Shown: piece by piece, positions 1 through 5,761 of the stretch | How the letters are laid out: each line of letters opens with the position of its first letter | How positions within the stretch are numbered: position 1 is the first letter of the stretch | NCBI GenBank assembly: GCA_012026715.1 | Contig: VEPB01000587.1 | Location: 1 to 8,976 of the forward strand | Direction of reading: 5' to 3' | Length of the DNA stretch: 8,976 nucleotides | DNA from: Methylococcaceae bacterium | GTDB lineage: Bacteria; Pseudomonadota; Gammaproteobacteria; Methylococcales; Methylococcaceae | The notes under the pieces: generated by a model | What the model was told of the DNA's origin: nothing | The model's input: the letters and a program-made list of their open reading frames with translations, nothing else | The model's database searches: none | Made by a program: the position numbers and the translations under genes

Positions 1-96
1 AGCACTTCGAGGCCCTCTTGCCCTGGAACTTTAACCTCGGCGATTTAGCCACAACCTGACCCCGCTGGAAAACCATGGGGTTGATGGAGCACTTAC
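1..96 (+). mobile_element. Right-end fragment of an IS66-family insertion sequence
   Basis: The window opens inside what looks like the 3' end of an IS66-type element. A short coding tail ending at 59 is followed by about 37 bases ending in CTTAC at 92-96. Read inward from the opposite strand the end starts GTAAGTGC, which fits the GTAAG-type ends known for IS66 elements. A CCATGGGGTT stretch at 73-82 also resembles the sub-terminal sequence I associate with this family. IS66 elements make 8-bp target duplications, so bases 97-104 (GTTTTACC) should be repeated beyond the left edge. The other end is outside the window, so the boundary is inferred from family knowledge. Confidence 0.5.
3..59 (+). 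CDS. C-terminal tail of IS66-family transposase (partial, cut by window edge)
   Basis: Frame 3 reads HFEALLPWNFNLGDLATT followed by TGA. The FEALLPWN stretch matches the conserved end of IS66 transposases (the large DDE protein, often called TnpC), where an (F/Y)EALLPWN-like motif lies close to the stop codon. Only 18 residues are visible, so the catalytic domain cannot be checked. The stop lies 37 bases inside the proposed IS end, a normal spacing. A chance match cannot be excluded on so short a stretch. Confidence 0.42.
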   Translation, partial: HFEALLPWNFNLGDLATT

Positions 97-97
97 G

Positions 98-370
98 TTT
101 TACCCGCACTTTTCCGAGATTGTCCTGAAAGAGCCGATCCCGGTACTTGCCAACAGCTTCGAGGAAGCCGAAGCCATTCTGATTCGGTGCATCGCCGAAG
201 GCGAAATTAACCTCTACGGCCTACCCATTCGCGATGTCGTGTTCGGTTTTGCTGGCGAGATACCGAAGGTGCTCGGCATCGAACAGCTGAGCGAAGACAT
301 CGATCCCGACGCTGGGTTCGTTACCGAGTTCGCTGATGTCCCCTGGTTCGATTCCTTCGAACCGAATTAA
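98..370 (+). pseudogene. 3' remnant of an unknown gene truncated by the IS66-like element
   Basis: Frame 2 is open through about 90 codons after the IS boundary and ends with TAA at 368. It reads FYPHFSEIVLKEPIPVLANS near the start and ends in PWFDSFEPN. It is acidic, with third-position G/C preference and an amino-acid mix typical of a real protein. There is no ATG in this frame, only a mid-ORF GTG at 239, and the frame runs back through the IS junction to a stop at 32. The simplest reading is the C-terminal part of a gene interrupted by the element. I do not recognise the family. A leaderless or fusion product starting inside the IS cannot be ruled out. Confidence 0.5.
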
Positions 371-534
371 CCCAAACCGCAAGTTCCTGGGGCCCTGTTC
401 GATCGGGTACCGGTAGTCAGTATTTGCCTTAATAAACATACCGTTAAGTGTTCATACAGCGACTACCCTCCGGCCCGGCCACCACGCGGCTCCGTGGCCT
501 TGCTCCCTTCAAATTCCATTAATGGAGCATTTTT
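371..534 (+). promoter_or_regulatory. Leader of the replication gene; candidate promoter or origin region
   Basis: This 164-base gap holds an AT-rich core (about 419-460) flanked by a perfect 7-bp inverted repeat, GGTAGTC at 412-418 and GACTACC at 461-467. CATAC occurs at 437-441 and 453-457, 16 bases apart. A GC-rich hairpin follows, with CCACG at 482-486 pairing with CGTGG at 493-497. GGAG at 524-527 lies 7 bases before the ATG at 535. TTGCCT at 424-429 could be a -35 element, but I see no convincing -10 at 16-18 bases. No regular iteron array is visible. An origin role is inferred only from position before a replication initiator. Confidence 0.33.
406..448. repeat. Dispersed repeat box 3, copy 1 (upstream of rep)
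   Basis: This 43-base segment aligns without gaps to 5012-5054 at 30 of 43 positions, sharing TTTGCCTTAAT and the trailing AACA..C..TT.AG pattern. It also resembles 8186-8228, sharing GTACCGGTA. Copies 1 and 3 additionally share CCGCAAGT exactly 30 bases before GTACCGGTA (377 and 8156), while the bases between have diverged. The TACCGGTA at its left end is palindromic. Function unknown. Confidence 0.6.
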
Positions 535-3500
535 ATGAAAAACATTAATTTTGCGCTCGCCGTCTCGCACCGCGTGCATCACCTTCAACTGTTTCAACAA
601 CCCTGGGATGACCTCTGCAGTCTCCTGGCACAGCCGGCCATCACTGACGACCGTGACCAATGGTTGGCCGAATCGGAGAGAAAGCGCACGCGCCGCTTCT
701 TCTGTCCATCGCGGTTCATGCCACTGGACGATTTGTTGGTAGCCAAAACCAACGGGGTCTACTCGCGCTCCAACTTCAATGTGCTCGGCAAGGATCTGCT
801 GGTACTGGACGTGGACAACAAGCCGGGCAGCGGCCGGTCAACGCTATCGATCGACGAGGCCATCGAGCTTTTCCAGCCGCTGACTTTCGCGCTCTACAGC
901 TCTTACAACCACCAGAATCCGGAGAAAGACGGTGGCGTCGATAAATTCCGGATGGTCTTTCCGCTGGCTAGCTACTGCCCCAAAGACGAATGGCAACGCC
1001 GTGTCGAGATGATGAAGCTGCTGTTCGATTTCGCCGACCCGGTATCCTTCACGGTGTCTCAGGGCTTCTACCTGCCAGTGGTTCACCCGGACCGCGCCCA
1101 GTTGTTCCGCTTCATTCGGAACGATGGCGAAGAATGTATGGACTGGAAGTCGTTCGCGCCGGTCCGTCACCGCAAGTCCACTTACACAGAGGCCGGCAAG
1201 GTCGATGAACGGTCCAACGATGCTGAGCTGATCATCGATCTCGCTGAAGGCGGCTCGCTCACAGCCAGACAGCTTTTCGACCAGCTGGAACCCGGCTACC
1301 AGAACCGCGTGCGCTGCTACTCCCCGTTCCGCCCGGACTCCAAGGCCGGCTGCTTCGTTTTCCGCCATCGCTCCGGCCTGAAGGTGTTCGACAACCAGTT
1401 CGATAAGTGCGGCTGGATTCAGGTCCTGACGCGCTCCGGTCCTACCGCCAATGAGGGAGAAGAACTGGCACCGATCCTCGACTTTTACCGCAAGCTTCGG
1501 GGAGCCGGGCGTTACCCCGGCTTTCGTCCACCGGAACGGCCGGTGATCCAGGGGCCGGAACCCAGATTCTTCACGCTGAACACGCGCTTTCTGGAACAGG
1601 ATGGCGAGCTGGAAATTCCGGATCGCGCCGGTCTGGTGTTCATTCAGTCGCCGAAGGGCACGGGGAAAACCGAGTTTCTCAAGCGCCTCATCGGTTCCGT
1701 CGAAGGTCGTATTCTGATGCTGGGCCATCGCGTCAGCTTGCTGCGGAACCTCTCCGAGCGCTTGGGTTTGGTGAATTACCAGGATGTGGGGGCCAAATTC
1801 TGGGAGGTGGATCGCCTGGCGATCAGCCTGGACAGCTTGCCACGCTTGATCCCGCGTGTGCTGTCAGCTTCCAAGCGACAGCCGCGCGGCAATACGGCAA
1901 TGCCCATCGCCGAGGACTACGACTTTCTGATCATCGACGAGAGCGAGCAGGTGCTCCGGCACCTGCTGTCGGACACCCTCAAGGATCGGCGCGGTTCTGT
2001 CTTCAGCAAGCTGATCCAGCTGATCCGCTCTGCGACCACAGTGATCTGCCTGGATGCCGACCTCACCGGTCTGCTGACCATCGACTTGATCGCGGAGCTG
2101 CGCGGCCCGCAATCCGAGCGCGATGAGCTTTACGGCTACCGCAACGATTACCGCTACGCCGGCCGCACCATCCAGCTCTATGAAAGCCAGCCGCACCTGG
2201 TCAATGAACTGGTCGCGGTGGTCGAGGCGGGCAAAAAGGTTTTCGTGGCGACCAACACCCGCGAATTTGCCCAGCACGCGCAGCAACTGGTGCTGCAGCA
2301 TCAGCCGGATGCCAAGGTGTTGCTGCTGACTTCCAGCACCAACGACACGCCGGAGTTCATCGATTTTCTCCACGATCCGAACACGGAGGCACCCCAGTAC
2401 GATGCCGTGATCACCAGCCCGTCCCTGTCCACCGGGATTTCCATCGATGTCATCCATTTCGATGTGGTGTTCGGCTTCTTCTCACAGGAACCGTTGACCT
2501 ATCAGGACTGCGACCAGGCGATTTCGCGGGTGCGCAACTGCAGCGATGTACGGGTCTGGATTCCGGCCAGCAAACAGGAAGCCTACGAACCGAAGGAAGC
2601 CGACATTTACTGGGAAGCCCTAGACAGGGAGCGCGCCACACGGATGCGTTTACCAGGTGAGCGTGTACCGCTATCGCAAGGCGAATGGCTGTGGGCCTCC
2701 TGTTATGCGCGGCTCCAGTACTGCGAGCGGATCTGGATGCAGCGCAAGCGGGAGCAATTCATCGAGCTGAAGCAGAAGGATGGTTTCACTGTGGTTGAGC
2801 AGTCGGCGGAACAGGCGGCGGTCGACGACGGCAAGGTGGTGCTCAGCTGCGCCAAGAAAGCCAACGTGGATCGGGATGTCCACGCAATTCTGGCTGCCGA
2901 GGATATCGATGACGGCATCGCGGACGAAATCCGCGCCTTGACCAACAAATCCCCGACACTGATGCGTTCCCTGGAAAAATTCAACATCCGGAATTTCCTC
3001 GGGGACCGGCCGATGACGCTGGAAAATGTCCGGGCCGTTCATGGCAACCAATTGCTGAAAATGCGCCGGGCGCTCATCCAGGCTCTTGCCACCACACCGG
3101 TTTGGCAACAGGCCGATCTCAACAGCCGCAAGTACCTGCCCGACCAACTAACCGACTACACCCACCGAACCAGCGAGGGCGAATTGCTGCAGGCCTTGTG
3201 TGCGGTTGCCGGTGTGAATGTGCGCAAGTTGCTCGGCGATGCGCGTGAGATTCACTTGGCCACGCAGGAACGCGACGATGCACTCAAGACGGCCAAACCG
3301 CGCTCAAAGGCTCGTAAGCAGGCGCAGGAGAATTTCGAGCGGAAAACTGCCGGGATATCCATCGAAATCACGATGTTCCAACTAGGCAGTTTGGCCGCTC
3401 ACTATCAAGGCAACATGAAGGAGTACAACCTGTTCTTCCAGCGTCGCATCCGCAATCCCACCCACGCCAACACGCTGACCAAGGTGTGGCAGGCCACATT

Positions 3501-3750
3501 GGGACAGTTTGGGTTGCCGCTGATCTCTGTGAAGGTGGGACCGAGGAAACAGCAGGAGACCGTCTATCGGATCGATATCGCCAAGATCGGCCTGCTGCTG
3601 GAAATGCTGCCGGAAATTTTCGATGCGGTTGAAGCCGCGAAAACCGATCTGGCGAAGAAAGCCGCTCAAGCGGCCGTCAAAGTCCCGGTCGGCAAATACA
3701 CCGAACTGATCGAAGGCTTGAAGGGCCGCCATCACCGCGCAGCGGCTTAA
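535..3750 (+). CDS. Plasmid replication protein: primase-helicase fusion (CyRepA1/UL9-like)
   Basis: This 1071-residue protein probably starts and unwinds replication of the element. The N-terminal part has the layout of an archaeo-eukaryotic primase: LDVDN with D92 and D94 (metal-binding DxD), SSYNH with H126 followed by DKFRMVFPL (136-144), and FDFADP with D165/D168 leading to GFYLP (177-181). A cysteine-bearing stretch around 261-292 (C261, C273, C292) may be a degenerate zinc ribbon. The helicase follows: Walker A SPKGTGKTE (372-380), Walker B IIDES (466-470), LDADL (506-510), SPSLSTGISID (628-638, motif V) and QAISRVR (661-667, motif VI). Residues 900-935 are highly charged and probably helical. 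The start is supported by GGAG 7 bases upstream. The combination resembles the CyRepA1 family of plasmid replication proteins and herpes UL9-type origin-binding helicases. The domain motifs are seen directly; the family name is from memory and unsearched. Confidence 0.85.
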   Translation: MKNINFALAVSHRVHHLQLFQQPWDDLCSLLAQPAITDDRDQWLAESERKRTRRFFCPSRFMPLDDLLVAKTNGVYSRSNFNVLGKDLLVLDVDNKPGSGRSTLSIDEAIELFQPLTFALYSSYNHQNPEKDGGVDKFRMVFPLASYCPKDEWQRRVEMMKLLFDFADPVSFTVSQGFYLPVVHPDRAQLFRFIRNDGEECMDWKSFAPVRHRKSTYTEAGKVDERSNDAELIIDLAEGGSLTARQLFDQLEPGYQNRVRCYSPFRPDSKAGCFVFRHRSGLKVFDNQFDKCGWIQVLTRSGPTANEGEELAPILDFYRKLRGAGRYPGFRPPERPVIQGPEPRFFTLNTRFLEQDGELEIPDRAGLVFIQSPKGTGKTEFLKRLIGSVEGRILMLGHRVSLLRNLSERLGLVNYQDVGAKFWEVDRLAISLDSLPRLIPRVLSASKRQPRGNTAMPIAEDYDFLIIDESEQVLRHLLSDTLKDRRGSVFSKLIQLIRSATTVICLDADLTGLLTIDLIAELRGPQSERDELYGYRNDYRYAGRTIQLYESQPHLVNELVAVVEAGKKVFVATNTREFAQHAQQLVLQHQPDAKVLLLTSSTNDTPEFIDFLHDPNTEAPQYDAVITSPSLSTGISIDVIHFDVVFGFFSQEPLTYQDCDQAISRVRNCSDVRVWIPASKQEAYEPKEADIYWEALDRERATRMRLPGERVPLSQGEWLWASCYARLQYCERIWMQRKREQFIELKQKDGFTVVEQSAEQAAVDDGKVVLSCAKKANVDRDVHAILAAEDIDDGIADEIRALTNKSPTLMRSLEKFNIRNFLGDRPMTLENVRAVHGNQLLKMRRALIQALATTPVWQQADLNSRKYLPDQLTDYTHRTSEGELLQALCAVAGVNVRKLLGDAREIHLATQERDDALKTAKPRSKARKQAQENFERKTAGISIEITMFQLGSLAAHYQGNMKEYNLFFQRRIRNPTHANTLTKVWQATLGQFGLPLISVKVGPRKQQETVYRIDIAKIGLLLEMLPEIFDAVEAAKTDLAKKAAQAAVKVPVGKYTELIEGLKGRHHRAAA

Positions 3751-3840
3751 GCGGCGCGTCCTGATCGGTTTTTTGTTCCGAAATAGCTGACGATGCCGCC
3801 GGCGACGCCTGAGTTGCCAACTTTTGCTTCGTTCTGCCTG

Positions 3841-3852
3841 ACCCGCGCGGGT
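3841..3852. repeat. Perfect 12-bp palindrome, possible operator
   Basis: ACCCGCGCGGGT reads identically on both strands. It lies 98 bases before the ATG of the 308-residue gene, and its right edge overlaps the second copy of the GTTGCCAA direct repeat. Perfect short palindromes upstream of plasmid genes are often dimeric repressor sites, but nothing here identifies a binding protein. Confidence 0.35.
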
Positions 3853-3928
3853 TGCCAATCGGCCCATGATGGCGGGAATTCGCGTTGATTGCAGTGCCCG
3901 GCACGACCGGGAATGAACCCAATTTCAC

Positions 3929-3933
3929 AGGAG
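3929..3933 (+). promoter_or_regulatory. Ribosome binding site that fixes the start at 3940
   Basis: AGGAG at 3929-3933 lies 6 bases before ATG 3940. The same frame is open further upstream with ATGs at 3889 and 3913, but neither has a comparable site. The 17 extra residues they would add look like translated leader, including the hairpin at 3897-3911. Confidence 0.7.
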
Positions 3934-3939
3934 AATTTT

Positions 3940-4866
3940 ATGAAGCAGAATTCGATCAATTACGAAGATTTCATCGACTGGGGAGTACCCAAAGTGGAAC
4001 CAGCGGCGGTTGCGCCGAGTTACTCACTGTTCACGGGCGGATTTTGGGAAGCGGAGACGGTTGCAGACCACCCTGGTCGTACCGGTGAGGCGATGCCTTT
4101 TCCGATGAAGCGGCTTTACCGGGTACATCTGTGTAAAAGGTACCGCGCCATTGAACGGGAATTTTCTCAAATAAGCGGCGAAAGAGAGTATGTCACCGAA
4201 TTTTCGGGGGAGCGGCTGCCATCGATAAGACTTGCAGTGCCGGAATACCCAGCGGCCACCCTCGATGCGAACGACCAGCAGATTATCGCCGAAACCTATG
4301 CCAAGAAACTTGCCGAGAAGCTAGTGCCGTACCGGCGCAAGGATTACTTCCGGGCACCAAGGCGTCATGTGAAGATCATCGCCAATGCCATCGGCACGGA
4401 AGCGCTTGCGTTCAAGTCCGAGTCCACGCCGAAAACGCTGCTGCGACGATGGCTGGTGATTGTGAATGCCTGGCAGTACCAGGAGGGCATCATGCCACCG
4501 GTCGCGCACCTGGCCATGCACGACATCGAGGTATTCTGGCCGGATTATCCCGTAGCCGAACTCCAGGAGCCGGAGCAATGCGAAATTTCGGAACGGATGG
4601 CAACGCTAGTCGCTGAACGGCTTGCAACCAAGCTGCATCCCAACATTTACGGCGCCGAGCAGCGACTGGGCATGTACATCAAGGCCAAAATGCTGCGATG
4701 CCTATCGGAAAGCCAGGTGCAGAGTGAACCTGATACTTCGTGGTTTCGAACGGCGTGCTGGCCCTGCGGAATGGTGAAGGCCCTGATTACACCCGTTCGC
4801 GACTGCGGTGCTTGCCGAGTCTGCGGCAACGAGCCCGAATGGATTGCCAGGTTCGAAAAGGGATAG
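3940..4866 (+). CDS. Unrecognised protein with an internal duplication and C-terminal cysteine cluster
   Basis: A 308-residue protein of unknown function encoded directly downstream of the replication gene. Residues 96-128 and 196-228 align without gaps at an offset of exactly 100, with about 13 identities in 33. Shared features are I, P-(E/D)-YP, A-x-L, (D/E)Q, I-x-E, and A...AE-(K/R)-L. Similarity continues more weakly through KLVP (127-130) and KLHP (231-234), so the middle of the protein is probably two copies of one domain. The end carries C273-x2-C276 and C289-x2-C292-x2-C295, which could bind zinc. There is no signal peptide or membrane segment. Position suggests a role in replication, copy control or maintenance, but that is only context. 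I do not recognise the family. Confidence 0.75.
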   Translation: MKQNSINYEDFIDWGVPKVEPAAVAPSYSLFTGGFWEAETVADHPGRTGEAMPFPMKRLYRVHLCKRYRAIEREFSQISGEREYVTEFSGERLPSIRLAVPEYPAATLDANDQQIIAETYAKKLAEKLVPYRRKDYFRAPRRHVKIIANAIGTEALAFKSESTPKTLLRRWLVIVNAWQYQEGIMPPVAHLAMHDIEVFWPDYPVAELQEPEQCEISERMATLVAERLATKLHPNIYGAEQRLGMYIKAKMLRCLSESQVQSEPDTSWFRTACWPCGMVKALITPVRDCGACRVCGNEPEWIARFEKG

Positions 4867-4887
4867 CAGGTTGCGGCTGTCGATTTT

Positions 4888-4910
4888 CAGAATGCCCCAG
4901 TGATGCGCAG
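4888..4910. repeat. Dispersed repeat box 1, copy 1
   Basis: This 23-base segment matches 8725-8748 at about 20 of 24 aligned positions with one gap, sharing CAGA-TG, CCCC, GTGAT and CGCAG. It also matches 5621-5645 more loosely. It begins 22 bases after the stop codon of the 308-residue gene. Confidence 0.55.
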
Positions 4911-5011
4911 CCACGCGCACAAGACCGTGCAAAAAGGCCGTTCAACCCAAGCAGCTACAGGATTTGATGGAGTCTGGCAGTCGGCATTGCTGTCAGACCA
5001 TCAAGATCGAG

Positions 5012-5054
5012 GGTATCTGGTATCCGAGTTTGCCTTAATTAACAGACGTTTGAG
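5012..5054. repeat. Dispersed repeat box 3, copy 2
   Basis: This copy shares an exact 14-base run, AACAGACGTTTGAG (5041-5054), with 8215-8228. It also shares GTTTGCCTT and GGTATCC with that copy at nearly the same spacing. Similarity stops abruptly after GTTTGAG in both copies, which marks a sharp right boundary. Confidence 0.7.
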
Positions 5055-5117
5055 TCAACACATTGATCTGCGACCTACGTGTGATAGGTGAAGTGAAATT
5101 GTGAGTGGGCAGAGTTT

Positions 5118-5477
5118 GTGCCTATGGGGTCGTACCCTGACACGCACCGAAGTAAGACCTACTTCCAGGTCGGCCTTGTCGGCCTGAACTCATACATAGT
5201 GGTGGTTTTTATGTTTGCTGTAATTAGTGTTGAAATGGAAAAGGGTTTCATCCTGCCTTCTGGTTACCTGTTATCGGAAATCGTAGTCGGAGTGAAAAAC
5301 TACCATAAGCCGAAAAATCGGAAGGCGTCTGACGAATACATTTCTGCTCTTGTCACGGCGATGGCCAATGGCGTTGACCCAAAGGAGGTTGAGTCAATTG
5401 TACCCCGACCAAAGTGCGTACTTGAGAGAATCTGCATTATTGGCCAACTAGCTGATGAAGTGATCACGAAACATTAA
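5118..5477 (+). CDS. Orphan protein of unknown function
   Basis: The frame is open from 5097 to TAA at 5475. Possible starts are GTG 5118, ATG 5124, ATG 5211 and ATG 5235, giving 119, 117, 88 and 80 residues. None has a strong ribosome site; GGTGG at 5201-5205 favours 5211 slightly, and with that start the hydrophobic stretch VGLVGLNSYIVVVF (18-31) would not be translated. The core includes GFILPSGYLLSEIVVGVKNY and a charged helical region ending in ADEVITKH. Codon use is more A/T-rich at third positions than in the neighbours, suggesting separate acquisition. A strong terminator follows at 5518-5550. I do not recognise the family. That it is a gene rests on open length, codon use and the terminator. 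Confidence 0.55.
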   Translation: MPMGSYPDTHRSKTYFQVGLVGLNSYIVVVFMFAVISVEMEKGFILPSGYLLSEIVVGVKNYHKPKNRKASDEYISALVTAMANGVDPKEVESIVPRPKCVLERICIIGQLADEVITKH

Positions 5478-5517
5478 AGCGGTAGCGCTATTCCGCTGGG
5501 ACACGGATGTCCTCGTC

Positions 5518-5550
5518 ACCCGCCGAGGAGAAATCCAAGGCGGGTTTTTT
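5518..5550 (+). terminator. Rho-independent terminator after the orphan gene
   Basis: ACCCGCC at 5518-5524 pairs with GGCGGGT at 5539-5545, and the run of T continues to 5550. The 14-base loop is nearly identical to that of the hairpin at 8664. A competing stem, CCTCG 5511-5515 with CGAGG 5524-5528, would exclude the terminator stem. A second hairpin follows, GCGCCA 5555-5560 with TGGCGC 5567-5572. Confidence 0.8.
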
Positions 5551-5620
5551 ATCGGCGCCATTTCGGTGGCGCTGCGCATGTTTTTGGAAATGCACTCCGT
5601 GTGAAACCATGCAACCAGGG

Positions 5621-5661
5621 CAGATTGTGCTTGGTGACGACGCAGCTTTCGGCCAATACAT
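5621..5661. repeat. Dispersed repeat boxes 1 and 2, fused copy
   Basis: Box 1 (5621-5645) shares CAGATTG, GGTGA and ACGCAG with 8725-8748. Box 2 core GGCCAATACAT (5651-5661) follows after only 5 bases, whereas the copy at 8725-8806 has 38 bases and a hairpin between the boxes. The IS256-family element inserted about 65 bases downstream, where a box 3 would be expected by comparison with the 8098-8228 copy; none is visible on either side. Confidence 0.6.
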
Positions 5662-5717
5662 ACGCACAAGACAAAGCCCAGGATGACCCTGGTGACCATC
5701 GCAAAAGGCTGCCCACC

Positions 5718-5725
5718 CTCTGATG
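5718..5725. repeat. Left target-site duplication of the IS256-family element
   Basis: CTCTGATG abuts the left inverted end and is repeated exactly at 7055-7062. Eight bases is a normal duplication length for IS256-type elements. Confidence 0.85.
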
Positions 5726-5753
5726 GGGCGTGTCCGAATTTTTGTGTAAACGG
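5726..5753. repeat. Left terminal inverted repeat of the IS256-family element
   Basis: It starts GGGCGTGTCCG and ends TGTAAACGG. It pairs with 7027-7054, with mismatches confined to the outer half. The transposase stop lies 8 bases inside. Confidence 0.85.
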
Positions 5754-5761
5754 GGTTTCAG

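Larger units (their letters stand above)
3751..3939 (+). other. Intergenic leader between rep and the 308-residue gene
   Basis: This 189-base gap has a T-run at 3769-3774, a GTTGCCAA direct repeat at 3813-3820 and 3851-3858, a 12-bp palindrome at 3841-3852, and a hairpin with stems 3897-3901 (CCCGG) and 3907-3911 (CCGGG). I see no convincing promoter hexamers and no ORF with codon bias. The gap argues that the downstream gene has its own control rather than tight coupling to rep. Confidence 0.4.
4867..5117 (+). other. Intergenic region carrying repeat boxes 1 and 3
   Basis: These 251 bases hold box 1 at 4888-4910 and box 3 at 5012-5054, separated by about 100 bases with no recognisable box 2. 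There is no obvious terminator after the upstream gene. An ORF on the opposite strand (4702-4932) overlaps the gene end and box 1; it shows no independent support. Confidence 0.5.

Noticed and set aside
221..439. Minus-strand ORF across the truncated gene and box 3
   Set aside because: It is antisense to a frame with better codon bias. Its N-terminus only reflects the box 3 repeat read backwards.
406..448. XerC/XerD dif-like site at box 3
   Set aside because: The AT-rich core loosely resembles a Xer arm, but the second arm and the 6-8 base central spacing are not present in all three copies.
371..534. Iteron array typical of theta plasmid origins
   Set aside because: Only short paired motifs (CATAC twice, one 7-bp inverted repeat) are present, with no series of direct repeats of 17-22 bases.
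844..2457. Long minus-strand ORFs inside the replication gene (844-1728, 1864-2457)
   Set aside because: They lie opposite a frame with clear primase and helicase motifs. Long antisense frames are expected in GC-rich coding DNA.
3736..3774. Rho-independent terminator after the replication gene
   Set aside because: A CGCGC/GCGCG stem exists, but its 13-base loop and the 10 bases between stem and T-run (3769-3774) make intrinsic termination doubtful.
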